Below, in pieces: positions 25,902 through 34,404 of a DNA stretch of 57,403 nt. Each line of letters begins with the position of its first letter. Positions within the stretch are counted from its first letter, which is position 1. The DNA is from an uncultured Corynebacterium sp. (GTDB lineage Bacteria > Actinomycetota > Actinomycetes > Mycobacteriales > Mycobacteriaceae), in the NCBI RefSeq assembly GCF_943914015.1, contig NZ_CALUAK010000002.1:1-57403 (forward strand), read 5' to 3'. The notes under the pieces were generated by a model. That model was not told the origin of the DNA, made no database searches, and saw nothing but the letters and a program-made list of their open reading frames with translations. A program made the position numbers and the translations under genes.

Positions 25902-26282
25902 GTGGCATTTAGGACGTCTCGGGATCGCGAAGCGGAAGCAGAAGCGCAGCAGCAGCTGGAGAAGGAAACCGCAACCGCCGCGCGCAGAGTAGTGGCCTCA
26001 TACTCCGAGGACTACCACGACGCCGTCATGCTCTCGTCCATGCTCGGCATCACCCCAGAGGGCTTCGTCTACGCACAATATGCCGAGGCCGAGGGCATCG
26101 AAATGCCGACGACCGACACCAAGAAGAAAAAGAAGACCTCCAAGAAGTCGAGCCGGAAGTCGACGAAGAAGTCCACCAAGAAGACGTCGAAAAAGACAAC
26201 CAAGAAATCGACGAAGAAGTCCACCAAGAAGACAACGAAGAAGACCAGCAAAAAGACGGCTAAAAAGGCCACCAAGAAGTAG
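25902..26282 (+). CDS. Small protein with long lysine-rich histone-like tail
   Basis: A 126-residue protein in two parts: an N-terminal region (1-70) of charged helix plus a segment LSSMLGITPEGFVYAQYAEAEGIEMP, then about 55 residues made almost only of Lys, Thr and Ser in KKSTKK-like repeats. Such tails resemble the DNA- or RNA-binding tails of actinobacterial histone-like proteins, but there is no HU fold. GTG at 25902 follows CGGAGG by 10 nt; the TTG at 25893 would be too close to it. Its stop overlaps the otsA start (TAGTG). Function unknown. Confidence 0.75.
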   Translation: MAFRTSRDREAEAEAQQQLEKETATAARRVVASYSEDYHDAVMLSSMLGITPEGFVYAQYAEAEGIEMPTTDTKKKKKTSKKSSRKSTKKSTKKTSKKTTKKSTKKSTKKTTKKTSKKTAKKATKK

Positions 26283-27601
26283 TGACCGGTAACGCCTCGT
26301 TCCTCATCGCCGCGAATCGCCTCCCCGTAGAGCGACGCGGCGATTCTTGGCGCGTCAGCCCCGGTGGCCTCGTCACCGCCCTTACCCCCATCCTCACCGA
26401 ACACAACGGCACGTGGATCGGCTGGGCCGGAACCCCCGGCGACGCCCCCGAACCCTTTACCACCGACTCCGGCATCTCGCTGCACCCCGTCGCCCTCGAC
26501 GAGGACGACTACTGCGGCTTCTACGAAGGATTCTCCAACGCCACCCTGTGGCCCCTCTACCACGACCTCATCGTTTCACCCGTCTACAACGCCGAGTGGT
26601 GGGAACGCTTTCAGCTCGTGAACAGGCGCTTTGCCGAAGAAATCGTCGCCCTCGCCGCCCCCGACGCAACCGTCTGGGTCCAGGACTACCAACTCCACCT
26701 CGTCCCCGGCATGGTCAAAGCCATGCGCCCCGATGTCACCGTCGGGTTCTTCCTCCACATCCCCTTCCCCTCCCCCGACCTCTTCGCCCAACTGCCCTGG
26801 CGCGAAGAACTCATCCGCGGTCTCTCCGGTGCCGACCTCGTCGGCTTCCACACCGCCCGGTCCGCGCAGAATTTTTCGGAATGTGCGGCACGGTATGTGG
26901 GGACGCCGCCGCGGACGGCGGCACTGCCGATATCCATCGACACCCCACGGATAGCTTCTGGTGCGCAACCAGGCACTATCCGTGAGAAACTGGGAACCCC
27001 GGAGAGGTTCCTCCTGGGCGTCGACAGGCTAGATTACACAAAGGGAATCCTGCCCCGCCTGCTGGCGCTCGAGGAGTGCTTCGCGCGTGGCGTGCTCGAC
27101 CCGAAGACAACGACGATGCTGCAGATCGCGACCCCGTCGCGGGAGCGCGTCGAGCATTACGAGAAGACCCGCGCCGCCGTGGAGCGGCAAGTTTCTAAGA
27201 TAAACGGCCTGTACGGAGACCTTTTCCGCCCGGTGGTGCAGTACGTTCACCACACCGTCGACGCCGCCGACCTCTACTCCCTCTACGCCGCCGCCGACAT
27301 CATGCTCGTCACCCCCTTCAAGGACGGCATGAACCTCGTGGCCAAAGAATACGTCGCCTGCCACCCGGACGGCACGGGCGCGCTCGTCCTCAGCGAATTT
27401 GCGGGTGCTGCCGAGGAGCTCACGCAGGCCTACATCTGCAATCCGTTCGATGTCGAGTCGCTTACCGCGGCCATCACCGCCGCTGCCCGCGGCGAGGGCG
27501 ATCCGGTGGCTGCGATGCGGGCCATGTATGCGCGGGTGAAGGAGTACGACGTGCACAGGTGGGCAAGCGACTTCCTCGCGGAACTGGGGCGGACGCAGTG
27601 A
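26282..27601 (+). CDS. otsA: Trehalose-6-phosphate synthase
   Basis: Glycosyltransferase family 20 enzyme joining UDP-glucose to glucose-6-phosphate; first step of the OtsAB trehalose pathway, which feeds compatible solute and mycolate-carrier pools. Conserved segments are ANRLPVER, the WVQDYQLHLVPGM acceptor region, GVDRLDYTKGI and TPFKDGMNLVAKEY. At 439 residues it is some 30-40 shorter than usual; the loop after PISIDTPRI is trimmed. Start GTG at 26282 overlaps the previous stop codon, and the next gene begins at GTGA over the stop. Confidence 0.92.
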   Translation: MTGNASFLIAANRLPVERRGDSWRVSPGGLVTALTPILTEHNGTWIGWAGTPGDAPEPFTTDSGISLHPVALDEDDYCGFYEGFSNATLWPLYHDLIVSPVYNAEWWERFQLVNRRFAEEIVALAAPDATVWVQDYQLHLVPGMVKAMRPDVTVGFFLHIPFPSPDLFAQLPWREELIRGLSGADLVGFHTARSAQNFSECAARYVGTPPRTAALPISIDTPRIASGAQPGTIREKLGTPERFLLGVDRLDYTKGILPRLLALEECFARGVLDPKTTTMLQIATPSRERVEHYEKTRAAVERQVSKINGLYGDLFRPVVQYVHHTVDAADLYSLYAAADIMLVTPFKDGMNLVAKEYVACHPDGTGALVLSEFAGAAEELTQAYICNPFDVESLTAAITAAARGEGDPVAAMRAMYARVKEYDVHRWASDFLAELGRTQ

Positions 27602-28002
27602 GAAAACTCTTCGGCTTAGCGCTTACAGCCGCGCTCGCGCTCCCCGTGTCCGCGTGCGCTCCCCCGCAGGATGAGCACATGTGGCAGGTGTCGCAGGTGT
27701 TCTTCAACTCCGATGCCACGCCCACCCCGCCGGCGCCGATGTACCTCGTGCTCGGCAGGCAGTCCTTTGCCGGAGATACCGGCTGTGGCCCCATCAACGG
27801 CAAGCTGCGCACCAACGACGCGGATGAGACGATCACGATTGTGCGGGTGCGCACGCCGGAGCAGCTGACGTGTGAGGGCGCGGAAGAGTTCTACCACGGA
27901 GAGCTTTTACGGTTTTTAACTGGGACTTTGCACGTGGAACGCGACGACGATGAGTTGACGCTGCGAAACGATGCGGGCGAGTCTATCCATATGGTGTACT
28001 GA
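27598..28002 (+). CDS. META/HslJ-like lipoprotein between otsA and otsB
   Basis: A 134-residue lipoprotein: signal peptide with lipobox VSAC, then a compact domain with FAGDTGCGPINGKL, a TPEQLTC turn and a final LRNDAGESIHMVY strand. This order of a G-C motif, a T..C motif and a closing strand resembles META (HslJ) domains, so I assign that fold tentatively. GTG at 27598 overlaps otsA by 4 nt, and its TGA overlaps the otsB ATG by 1 nt, so it is fully embedded in the trehalose operon. Role unknown. Confidence 0.68.
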   Translation: MRKLFGLALTAALALPVSACAPPQDEHMWQVSQVFFNSDATPTPPAPMYLVLGRQSFAGDTGCGPINGKLRTNDADETITIVRVRTPEQLTCEGAEEFYHGELLRFLTGTLHVERDDDELTLRNDAGESIHMVY

Positions 28003-28685
28003 TGTTTGTTATTTCAGATTTTGACGGGACCCTGGCCGAATTCAGCACGGACCCCATGAACGTGCCCATCAACGAAACGGCCATGCGCGCCCTCGACGAG
28101 CTGTCCACGCTCCCCGGCGTCCGCGTGGCGATCCTCTCCGGGCGGTCTCTGGAGCACCTCACTCAGCTTGTCGACGTTCGCGACGCGGTCATCCTCGCCG
28201 GCTCCCACGGCGCCGAGACGCTGGGCCTTACAACGGTTCTAACCCCTGAGCAGCGCGAACAGTTGGAAAAACTGGATCACGAACTGGAAAAGCTCCTTCA
28301 CGACGGCGCGTGGGTGGAGGTCAAACCCTTCGGGCGCGTCCTGCACACCCGGAAAATGACCTCCGGAGCGGCGGAGCTTGAGGCCGAAGCGAAGACGATC
28401 GACTTCGGTGGCCGGCTGCAGGAGGGCAAGGCGGTTGTCGAGTTCTCCGTCTCCGACGCGTCGAAAGGCGACTGGATTCGAGCAAACCGCAAGCCGGGAG
28501 AAAAGGTCATTTTCCTTGGCGACGATGTCACCGACGAGACCGGCTTCGCCACCCTCACCGAGGGCGACACCGGCGTCAAGGTCGGCGACGGTGAGACGCA
28601 GGCGACCGTCCGCCTCGCCGACGTAGAGGAAGTGGGGCGCTACCTCACGGAACTCGTCGAATCGCTGCGGTCCGACCGGGGATAA
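28002..28685 (+). CDS. otsB: Trehalose-6-phosphate phosphatase
   Basis: HAD-family phosphatase completing trehalose synthesis. The nucleophile Asp is in DFDGTLAEF at the N-terminus, motif II is AILSGR, and the metal-binding acids are in FLGDDVTDETGF. Length of 227 residues is short but normal for bacterial OtsB. Its last 41 bases overlap the convergent LacI-type gene, leaving no room for a separate terminator. Confidence 0.92.
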   Translation: MFVISDFDGTLAEFSTDPMNVPINETAMRALDELSTLPGVRVAILSGRSLEHLTQLVDVRDAVILAGSHGAETLGLTTVLTPEQREQLEKLDHELEKLLHDGAWVEVKPFGRVLHTRKMTSGAAELEAEAKTIDFGGRLQEGKAVVEFSVSDASKGDWIRANRKPGEKVIFLGDDVTDETGFATLTEGDTGVKVGDGETQATVRLADVEEVGRYLTELVESLRSDRG

Positions 28686-29685
28686 AGGTCGTCGGCAAGA
28701 TGGTGTGGCGCGGGGGAGCCCCGGCGATGAGCGCGTTGAGCATGCGCCCCACCTCGGCACCCTTGCGTTTGTTGTGCTGATCCACGGTGGTGATCCCCAA
28801 TCGCACCACCTCATCGATACCGTCGAAGCCCGTCACCGCGATCTTCCCGTCCGTGAATGTGTAGGCCCCCAGGGCCAACGAATCGGTGGTGCAGCAGATC
28901 GCGTCGCGGCCCGGGAAGCGCTCGAGCAGCTCCTCGGCAGCACTCATCGCCGTGTTCTTGTTGTTGATGTAGCGCTCAATGACCGGCACGTTTGTGATCC
29001 CCGCCGCGCGGAACACGGCGAGGGCTCCCTGCACGCGAGAGCGCTGCACGTGATGGCTGGCGTTATCCAGGCGGGCGGCGCTGACGGGGCCGTCGTTTCG
29101 TTCCCGATCCAAGCGGATGCACACAATGCCAGGCTTGGTATGCCCGGCGTCGACGAGCGCCTGGGCCGCCGGTGCAATCGCGTCGAAATCATCAATCCCC
29201 ACAAACGGCACGTTTTCAGGACAATACGGCTGGTCACACACCACAACTGGTAGGTGGTGGCGAAGGACCTCATCCAGGTACGGGTCGCGCTCCCCCACCG
29301 AATACACAGCGAACCCGTCGACGGCCACACGCCCAACAAGTTCGGCGGGGGCAAGCGTTTCGCCGAAGGCAGGGACGAGGGTGAGCGAGTAGTTCGTGCC
29401 GTAGCTCGCCTCAGACATACCGGCGAGGAAGTCAACGGACGCCTTGTCCTCGAAGGCGTAGGTGAGGTCGTCGGTAAACAGCACACCAATGTTGCCCGTC
29501 TTCTGCGTACGCAGGCTGCGGGCCGTGGCGTTGGGACCCCGGTAGCCGAGCTTTGCCGCAGCAGTGAGGATGCGGCGCCTCGTCGCGGGGCTGAGCTGCG
29601 TGGGATTGTTGTACGCGTTGGAAACGGTGGCCACAGACACGCCCACGTGGGCTGCGACCGTTGCCATGGTTACCCGTTTTGGCAC
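28645..29685 (-). CDS. ipsA: LacI-family regulator, IpsA-like
   Basis: A 346-residue repressor/activator: N-terminal helix-turn-helix (MATVAAHVGVSVATVSNAYNN written in the usual LacI hinge order) and a periplasmic-binding-like sensor domain. Start is the GTG at 29685, preceded by GGGTGAGGAG. In C. glutamicum the LacI gene next to otsB and the zinc importer is, as I recall, IpsA, which controls inositol-phosphate synthase in response to myo-inositol; the symbol rests on that gene order. It could instead sense another sugar. Convergent 41-bp overlap with otsB. Confidence 0.7.
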   Translation of the reverse strand: MPKRVTMATVAAHVGVSVATVSNAYNNPTQLSPATRRRILTAAAKLGYRGPNATARSLRTQKTGNIGVLFTDDLTYAFEDKASVDFLAGMSEASYGTNYSLTLVPAFGETLAPAELVGRVAVDGFAVYSVGERDPYLDEVLRHHLPVVVCDQPYCPENVPFVGIDDFDAIAPAAQALVDAGHTKPGIVCIRLDRERNDGPVSAARLDNASHHVQRSRVQGALAVFRAAGITNVPVIERYINNKNTAMSAAEELLERFPGRDAICCTTDSLALGAYTFTDGKIAVTGFDGIDEVVRLGITTVDQHNKRKGAEVGRMLNALIAGAPPRHTILPTTFIPGRTAAIRRVP

Positions 29686-29703
29686 GTCTACTCCTCACCC
29701 AAG

Positions 29704-29731
29704 TTGACAACGATTTTCAAAACCTTATCAT
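29704..29731 (+). promoter_or_regulatory. znuA promoter overlapped by a Zur-type box
   Basis: TTGACA (29704-29709) and TATCAT (29726-29731) are 16 nt apart. TGACAACGATTTTCA (29705-29719) differs from the actinobacterial Zur consensus TGAAAATNATTTTCA at two positions and covers the -35 box, so zinc-loaded Zur would block it. The ATG follows the -10 box by 7 nt and has no ribosome site: a likely leaderless mRNA. Confidence 0.72.
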
Positions 29732-29738
29732 AGCCAAC

Positions 29739-30653
29739 ATGAAACGTTTTTCAATAGCGTGTGCGTGTGCACTCCTCGCCCTCGCCGGCTGCTCCTCCAC
29801 CACGGAGACGAACAGCACCGACGAAGGCGCCATCAACCTCGTCGCCACCACCTCCGTCTGGGCGGACGTGGCCGCAGCGGTCGCAGGAGACGGCACACAG
29901 ATCACTCCCATTATTAGCGGTAAAGACGTCGATCCGCACTCCTTCGAGCCCGTCGCCAGCGATATGGCTGCTCTCGAGCGCGCCGACATTATCGTCGCCA
30001 ACGGTGGCGGGTACGACGCGTGGGCGTACGCCAACCTGGATGACGGCCAGAAGGCGAACGTCGTGTCGCCGCTACCCCTCACCCCCCACGGAGAGGAAAG
30101 TGGCGCTCACCAGCACGGGGACGCTGAAAACGGGGAGGAAGAGCACCACCACCATCACGAGCATGGATCCGAGCACGTGTGGTACGACCCGCACGCCATC
30201 GAGCATGTCATGAACGATGTGGCCGAGAAGATCACCGAGCTGGGTGGCACGGCAACGGTCGAGGAGGCGTCGGCAAAGGCGGAAGCCCTGGAGCAGAAGG
30301 TCGCAGAGCTTCCCGCAGGCAAGGTCATGCAAACCGAGCCGATTGCCGATTCCATCATCGCGGATTCCGAGCTCACCGACATCACGCCGGAGGCGTTTAG
30401 GGATGCCACACTGAAGGAGTCGGAGCCTTCGGCAGCAGCGCTTGACGAGTTCCTCACCACGCTCAGCTCCGGCGAGGTCGACGTGCTCATCTTTAACCCG
30501 TCGACAGCAACGGATACGAGCCAGCGGATCCGCGAGACGGCGGAAAAGGCACACGTTAAGATAGTGGAGATCGCCGAGGTTCCGCCGCAAGGCACGAACT
30601 TCCTCGATTACTTCGATACCCGCCTTGACGCATTGAAAGAAGCACTCTCCTAA
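29739..30653 (+). CDS. znuA: Zinc ABC transporter binding lipoprotein
   Basis: A 304-residue cluster A-I metal-binding protein: lipobox ALAGC, an early His (DPHSFEP) and a loop of acidic residues and His (about residues 120-150, with EEHHHHHEHG) that is the mark of zinc-specific members, followed by HVWYDPHAIEHV. It captures zinc outside the cell for the downstream permease. The ATG at 29739 gives a proper signal peptide; the open frame upstream to 29661 crosses the promoter. A dispersed-repeat copy lies inside the gene at 30074-30096. Confidence 0.9.
   Translation: MKRFSIACACALLALAGCSSTTETNSTDEGAINLVATTSVWADVAAAVAGDGTQITPIISGKDVDPHSFEPVASDMAALERADIIVANGGGYDAWAYANLDDGQKANVVSPLPLTPHGEESGAHQHGDAENGEEEHHHHHEHGSEHVWYDPHAIEHVMNDVAEKITELGGTATVEEASAKAEALEQKVAELPAGKVMQTEPIADSIIADSELTDITPEAFRDATLKESEPSAAALDEFLTTLSSGEVDVLIFNPSTATDTSQRIRETAEKAHVKIVEIAEVPPQGTNFLDYFDTRLDALKEALS
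30074..30096. repeat. Copy of a dispersed short motif ending ACGGAGAGG
   Basis: A C-rich run and ACGGAGAGG lie within znuA, encoding the start of its His-rich loop. Nearly the same string occurs at 8652-8671 and 19118-19136. Confidence 0.4.
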
Positions 30654-30655
30654 CT

Positions 30656-31316
30656 GTGCACGTAGCCCTCACTCACGCTAGCGCCCACCCCCTGTGGCAC
30701 GACCTCACACTCAAGGTTGCTGACGGTGAATTCATCACCGTCCTCGGCCCCAACGGGGTGGGCAAATCTACTCTTCTGAGAGTCCTCCTCGGCCAGCAAC
30801 ACCTCACCGGTGGCTCGTACACGTGCGACGCGCGGGTGGGCTACATTCCCCAACAGCAGATGTTCCCCCGGGGACCTACCGCTGCGCGGGGCGGACCTCG
30901 TCCGGCTGAGTACCCGCCATGGTCGCACCAAGGAGTACCTCGACAACGTCGGCGCAAGCAATCTCGCCACGCTGAGAGTCGGAACGATGAGCGGTGGGCA
31001 ACAGCAACTCATCCGGCAGGCGCAGGCCTTCGCCCAGGAGCCGGAGATTGTGCTTGCCGACGAACCCCTCCTCTCCCTCGACTCGAAAGCCCAGCGTGCC
31101 ACCGTCAACCGCTTAGTGGACCATCCTGCGGCCGTCATCATGGTCACCCACGCCATCGCGCCGGTTATCGACCACACCGACCGCGTCCTGTACATCGGAC
31201 CGCACGGCCACGCCCTCGGCACGCCCGCCGAGGTACTCACAAGCGACGTCCTCACCCGCCTCCACGGGCACGAGGTCACCGTCGCCACCATCGGAGGAAA
31301 GCTCGTCATCGCATGA
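30656..31316 (+). pseudogene. znuC: Zinc ABC transporter ATPase with a +1 frameshift
   Basis: ATPase of the ZnuABC importer, split over two frames. The first frame gives residues 1-71 with Walker A GPNGVGKST and ends its homology at VGYIPQQQMFP. Homology resumes one frame over with LPLRGADLVRLS, the signature MSGGQQQL, Walker B IVLADEPLLSLD and the switch VTHAIA, to the TGA at 31314-31316. Dropping one base in the C5G4 run at 30865-30873 restores an unbroken protein. It may be a real mutation, a sequencing error in a homopolymer, or, less likely, programmed frameshifting. The GTG start is 3 nt after the znuA stop. Confidence 0.85.
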
Positions 31317-32143
31317 TTTCTCAAACAATTGACCTGCTCAGCGTAGGATTCGTGCAAACAGGTCTCATCGCCGCTGCCCTCCTCGGCCTCATGAGTGGCA
31401 TCATCGCGCCGCTTATCGTCATGCGCGGCATGAGCTTCGCCGTCCACGGCACGAGTGAACTCGCCCTCATGGGAGCCTCCGCCGCCCTCCTCTTCGGCTT
31501 CAACGTCAACGCCGGTGCCGTCATCGGCTCCGTCATCGCCGCCATCCTCTTGGCGCTCTTTCAGGGCGGATCCCACCATGACAGCGTCGTCGGCGTCATC
31601 ATGAGCTTTGGGCTCGGGCTCTCCGTGCTGTTTATTTACCTGTATCCGGGGAACTCGAAGGCGGCCATGTCTCTCCTCACCGGGCAGATTGTGGGTGTAT
31701 CCAGCACGTCTGCGTGGATTTTGGGGGTTGTGGCGGTGATTGTTATCGCGACGGTGGCGGTGTTTTTCCGGCAGCTGCTGTTTACGTCCGTGGATCCGGT
31801 CATGGCTGCGGCAACGGGGTTGAACCTGCGCGCCTACGCCGTGCTGTTTGCGGTCCTCGTGGGCTTGGCGGCAGCACAGTCGGTGCAGATCGTGGGGGCT
31901 TTGCTCGTCATGGCGCTGCTCATCACGCCGGGGGCTGCCGCCTGCGCGGTGACGAGCAACCCGCGGGTGACGATCGTCTTGTCGACGGTATTTGCGCTTG
32001 TGGCAGCCGTCGGCGGATTCGTCCTGTCACTCGCGCCAGGTCTACCCGTCAGCGTGTTCGTGACGACGATCAGTTTTGTTATTTACCTCGTCTGCAGGCT
32101 CGTGGGGTGGCAGCAGAAGAGGGCACTCCACGCGTCGGAGTGA
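31313..32143 (+). CDS. znuB: Zinc ABC transporter permease
   Basis: Metal permease of the ABC-3 family, 276 residues with about eight membrane helices and the conserved ALLVMALLITPGAAA segment near the C-terminus. Its ATG overlaps the znuC stop (ATGA). Because of the znuC frameshift, the upstream misread frame is open straight into this gene without a stop, which could yield a fused product. It ends 3 nt from the convergent rlmB. Confidence 0.9.
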   Translation: MISQTIDLLSVGFVQTGLIAAALLGLMSGIIAPLIVMRGMSFAVHGTSELALMGASAALLFGFNVNAGAVIGSVIAAILLALFQGGSHHDSVVGVIMSFGLGLSVLFIYLYPGNSKAAMSLLTGQIVGVSSTSAWILGVVAVIVIATVAVFFRQLLFTSVDPVMAAATGLNLRAYAVLFAVLVGLAAAQSVQIVGALLVMALLITPGAAACAVTSNPRVTIVLSTVFALVAAVGGFVLSLAPGLPVSVFVTTISFVIYLVCRLVGWQQKRALHASE

Positions 32144-32146
32144 AAC

Positions 32147-33046
32147 CTACTGCTCTTCTGCTGAGGCCTTGTTGCGCCTTTGGCGGGCAAACTCGGCAAG
32201 CACGACGCCGGCTGCGACGGAGGCGTTGAGGGACTCGACCCAACCTTCCATCGGGATGGTGACGATCGTGTCGCATGTCTCCTTCACCAGGCGGGACAGG
32301 CCCTTGCCCTCGGAGCCGACAACGATGACCACGGGGCCCGTGCCGTCGTAAGAATCGTGGGTGTGCTCACCGCCGGCAGCGAGGCCGATCGCCTGGTAGC
32401 CGGCCTCCTGGAACTGCTTCAGGGCGCGCGTCATGTTGGTAACTTTGGCCACCGGCACGCGGGCTGCGGTTCCCGCGGAGCTGCGCCAGGTCACGGCTGT
32501 GACGGAGGCGGAGCGACGCTCGGGGATAACGACACCATCGGCACCGAAGGCCGCCACGGAGCGGATAACGGCGCCGAGGTTACGGGGGTCGGTGATGTTG
32601 TCGAGGAAGACGACCATGCCGTCGTGGGTGATGAGATCCTCAAGGTCCGCGTAGTGGTACTCGGGGATCTGCAGGCCAATGCCCTGGTGGAGGCCGTTGC
32701 CCGTCATCTCGTCAAGCTTCTGCTTGGACACCTCGACGATCGGGATGGAGCGCTTGGCTGCGATATTGACGGCCTCGACAAGACGCGGGTCGTTCTTCGT
32801 GCCGATGGCGACGAACATGGCGACGGCGGGCACCTTGGCGTGCAGGCACTCGATGACCGGATTGCGACCGACGACGAGCTCATCGGACATATTTGGCTTG
32901 TAGTGGCGGCCGGAATCCGACCGCTTCTTCGCCTCGGCCGCCTTGTGGGCCTTGTGGTAGACGCGATCGACGGCCTTCGGGGTCGGCCCCTTGCCCTTTA
33001 GTCCACGCCGGCGCTGTCCGCCGGAGCCCTTAATCCTCTTAACCAT
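32147..33046 (-). CDS. rlmB: 23S rRNA 2'-O-methyltransferase, RlmB/TrmH family
   Basis: A SPOUT-fold rRNA methylase acting on a guanosine ribose of 23S rRNA. After a basic N-terminal tail (about 50 residues) comes the substrate-binding domain (VVGRNPVIECL) and the catalytic domain with FLDNITDPRNLGAVIRS, VVGSEGKGLSRLV and ESLNASVAAGVVLAE, the three trefoil-knot motifs. It overlaps cysS by 8 nt, an arrangement common in actinobacteria. Confidence 0.92.
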   Translation of the reverse strand: MVKRIKGSGGQRRRGLKGKGPTPKAVDRVYHKAHKAAEAKKRSDSGRHYKPNMSDELVVGRNPVIECLHAKVPAVAMFVAIGTKNDPRLVEAVNIAAKRSIPIVEVSKQKLDEMTGNGLHQGIGLQIPEYHYADLEDLITHDGMVVFLDNITDPRNLGAVIRSVAAFGADGVVIPERRSASVTAVTWRSSAGTAARVPVAKVTNMTRALKQFQEAGYQAIGLAAGGEHTHDSYDGTGPVVIVVGSEGKGLSRLVKETCDTIVTIPMEGWVESLNASVAAGVVLAEFARQRRNKASAEEQ

Positions 33047-34394
33047 TTACTACCTTCCACGTCGTGCCGTCGGCACCGTCCTTGAGCTCAATGCCGGCGA
33101 CGGCGAGAGTGTCGCGCACAGCGTCGGCGGTGGCCCAGTCCTTTTCTTCGCGGGCCTTTTGGCGCTGTTGGATTTGAACCTCGACGAGCTTAGCCAATGC
33201 GTCGGAAGAATCCGAATTGGCGGATGCCCAGGTCTCCGACTGCGGGTCGACGCCGAGGATGGCAGTCATGGCGCGAACCTGGCCGGCAAGCTCCGCGGCC
33301 TTTTCCGGGTGGGCGTTGCCCTCACGGACCGTCGTGTGGACGACGGCGAGGGCTGCGGGAACGCCGAGGTCGTCGTCAAGCGCGTTGACGAACTGCTCGG
33401 GGAGTGTTCCCGGGGTGACCGGACCCTGGCTGTTGACGAAGTCCTCGATGCGGCGGTAACCGGCGGCGGCCTCGTGGAGCGCCCCCTCGGAGTACTCGAG
33501 CATGGAACGGTAATGCGCAGACCCCAGGTAGTAGCGCAGCTCCACCGGGCGGACGAGTTCCACAACGTTGGGGACGGAGAGAACGTTGCCGAGCGACTTG
33601 GACATCTTCTCGCCGGACATCGTCACCCAGCCGTTGTGCATCCAGTAGCGGGCGAACTTGTCGCCTGCGGCCGTGGCCTGGGCGATCTCGTTTTCGTGGT
33701 GCGGGAACTTGAGGTCGAGGCCACCGCAGTGGATGTCGAACTCGCTTCCCAAGTACTTGGTGGACATGGCCGTGCACTCGATGTGCCAGCCGGGGCGGCC
33801 GCGGCCCCACGGGGTGGGCCAGGAGGGCTCGCCGGGCTTGGCGGCCTTCCACAGGGTGAAGTCGCGCGGGTCGCGCTTTCCTGTGCCTTGGGACTCACCC
33901 TGGTCCAACTCGTCGATACGCTGGCCGGACAGTTCCCCGTAGCCTTCGATGGTGGCCGGTGTGGCGTAGACGTTGCCGTCGGCGGCGTAGCCGTGGCCGT
34001 TGTCGATGATGCGCTGCATGTAGTGGATGATTTCGGTGATGTGGCCTGTCGCGCGGGGCTCGATCGACGGCGGGGTGACACCGAGGATGCGGTAGGCCTC
34101 GTTGAAGGCGCGCTCATGCGTTGCTGCCCACTCCCACCAGGGGCGGCCGTTTTCTTTCGCCTTGGTGAGGATCTTGTCATCGATATTGGTGACGTTGCGG
34201 ACAAAGGCGGTGTCTAGCCCCTTGGCTTCCAGCCAGTTCCGCAAGATGTCGAAGGCCACACCGCTGCGGACGTGCCCGATGTGCGGGATGGATTGAACGG
34301 TAGCACCACACAGGTACACCGAAGCATGCCCCGGGCGGACCGGGACGAAATCCTGGAGGGTGCGTGTCTTGGAATCATAAATGCGGAAAGTCAC
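33039..34394 (-). CDS. cysS: Cysteinyl-tRNA synthetase
   Basis: Class I synthetase that charges tRNA-Cys. HIGH is at residues 38-41 (PHIGHVRSG), KMSKS is present as EKMSKSLGN, and the zinc-binding Cys lies in YLCGATVQ with the HCGGLDLKFPHHENE segment further on. 451 residues is normal. Operon order is carD-ispD-ispF-cysS-rlmB with short gaps, matching mycobacteria. Confidence 0.95.
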   Translation of the reverse strand: MTFRIYDSKTRTLQDFVPVRPGHASVYLCGATVQSIPHIGHVRSGVAFDILRNWLEAKGLDTAFVRNVTNIDDKILTKAKENGRPWWEWAATHERAFNEAYRILGVTPPSIEPRATGHITEIIHYMQRIIDNGHGYAADGNVYATPATIEGYGELSGQRIDELDQGESQGTGKRDPRDFTLWKAAKPGEPSWPTPWGRGRPGWHIECTAMSTKYLGSEFDIHCGGLDLKFPHHENEIAQATAAGDKFARYWMHNGWVTMSGEKMSKSLGNVLSVPNVVELVRPVELRYYLGSAHYRSMLEYSEGALHEAAAGYRRIEDFVNSQGPVTPGTLPEQFVNALDDDLGVPAALAVVHTTVREGNAHPEKAAELAGQVRAMTAILGVDPQSETWASANSDSSDALAKLVEVQIQQRQKAREEKDWATADAVRDTLAVAGIELKDGADGTTWKVVNG

Positions 34395-34404
34395 GCACCA
34401 CAGT

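Noticed and set aside
26130..26280. Regular repeats resembling a short repeat array or CRISPR
   Set aside because: They are imperfect AAGAAG/ACC triplet repeats in frame, encoding the lysine-rich tail; no spacers.
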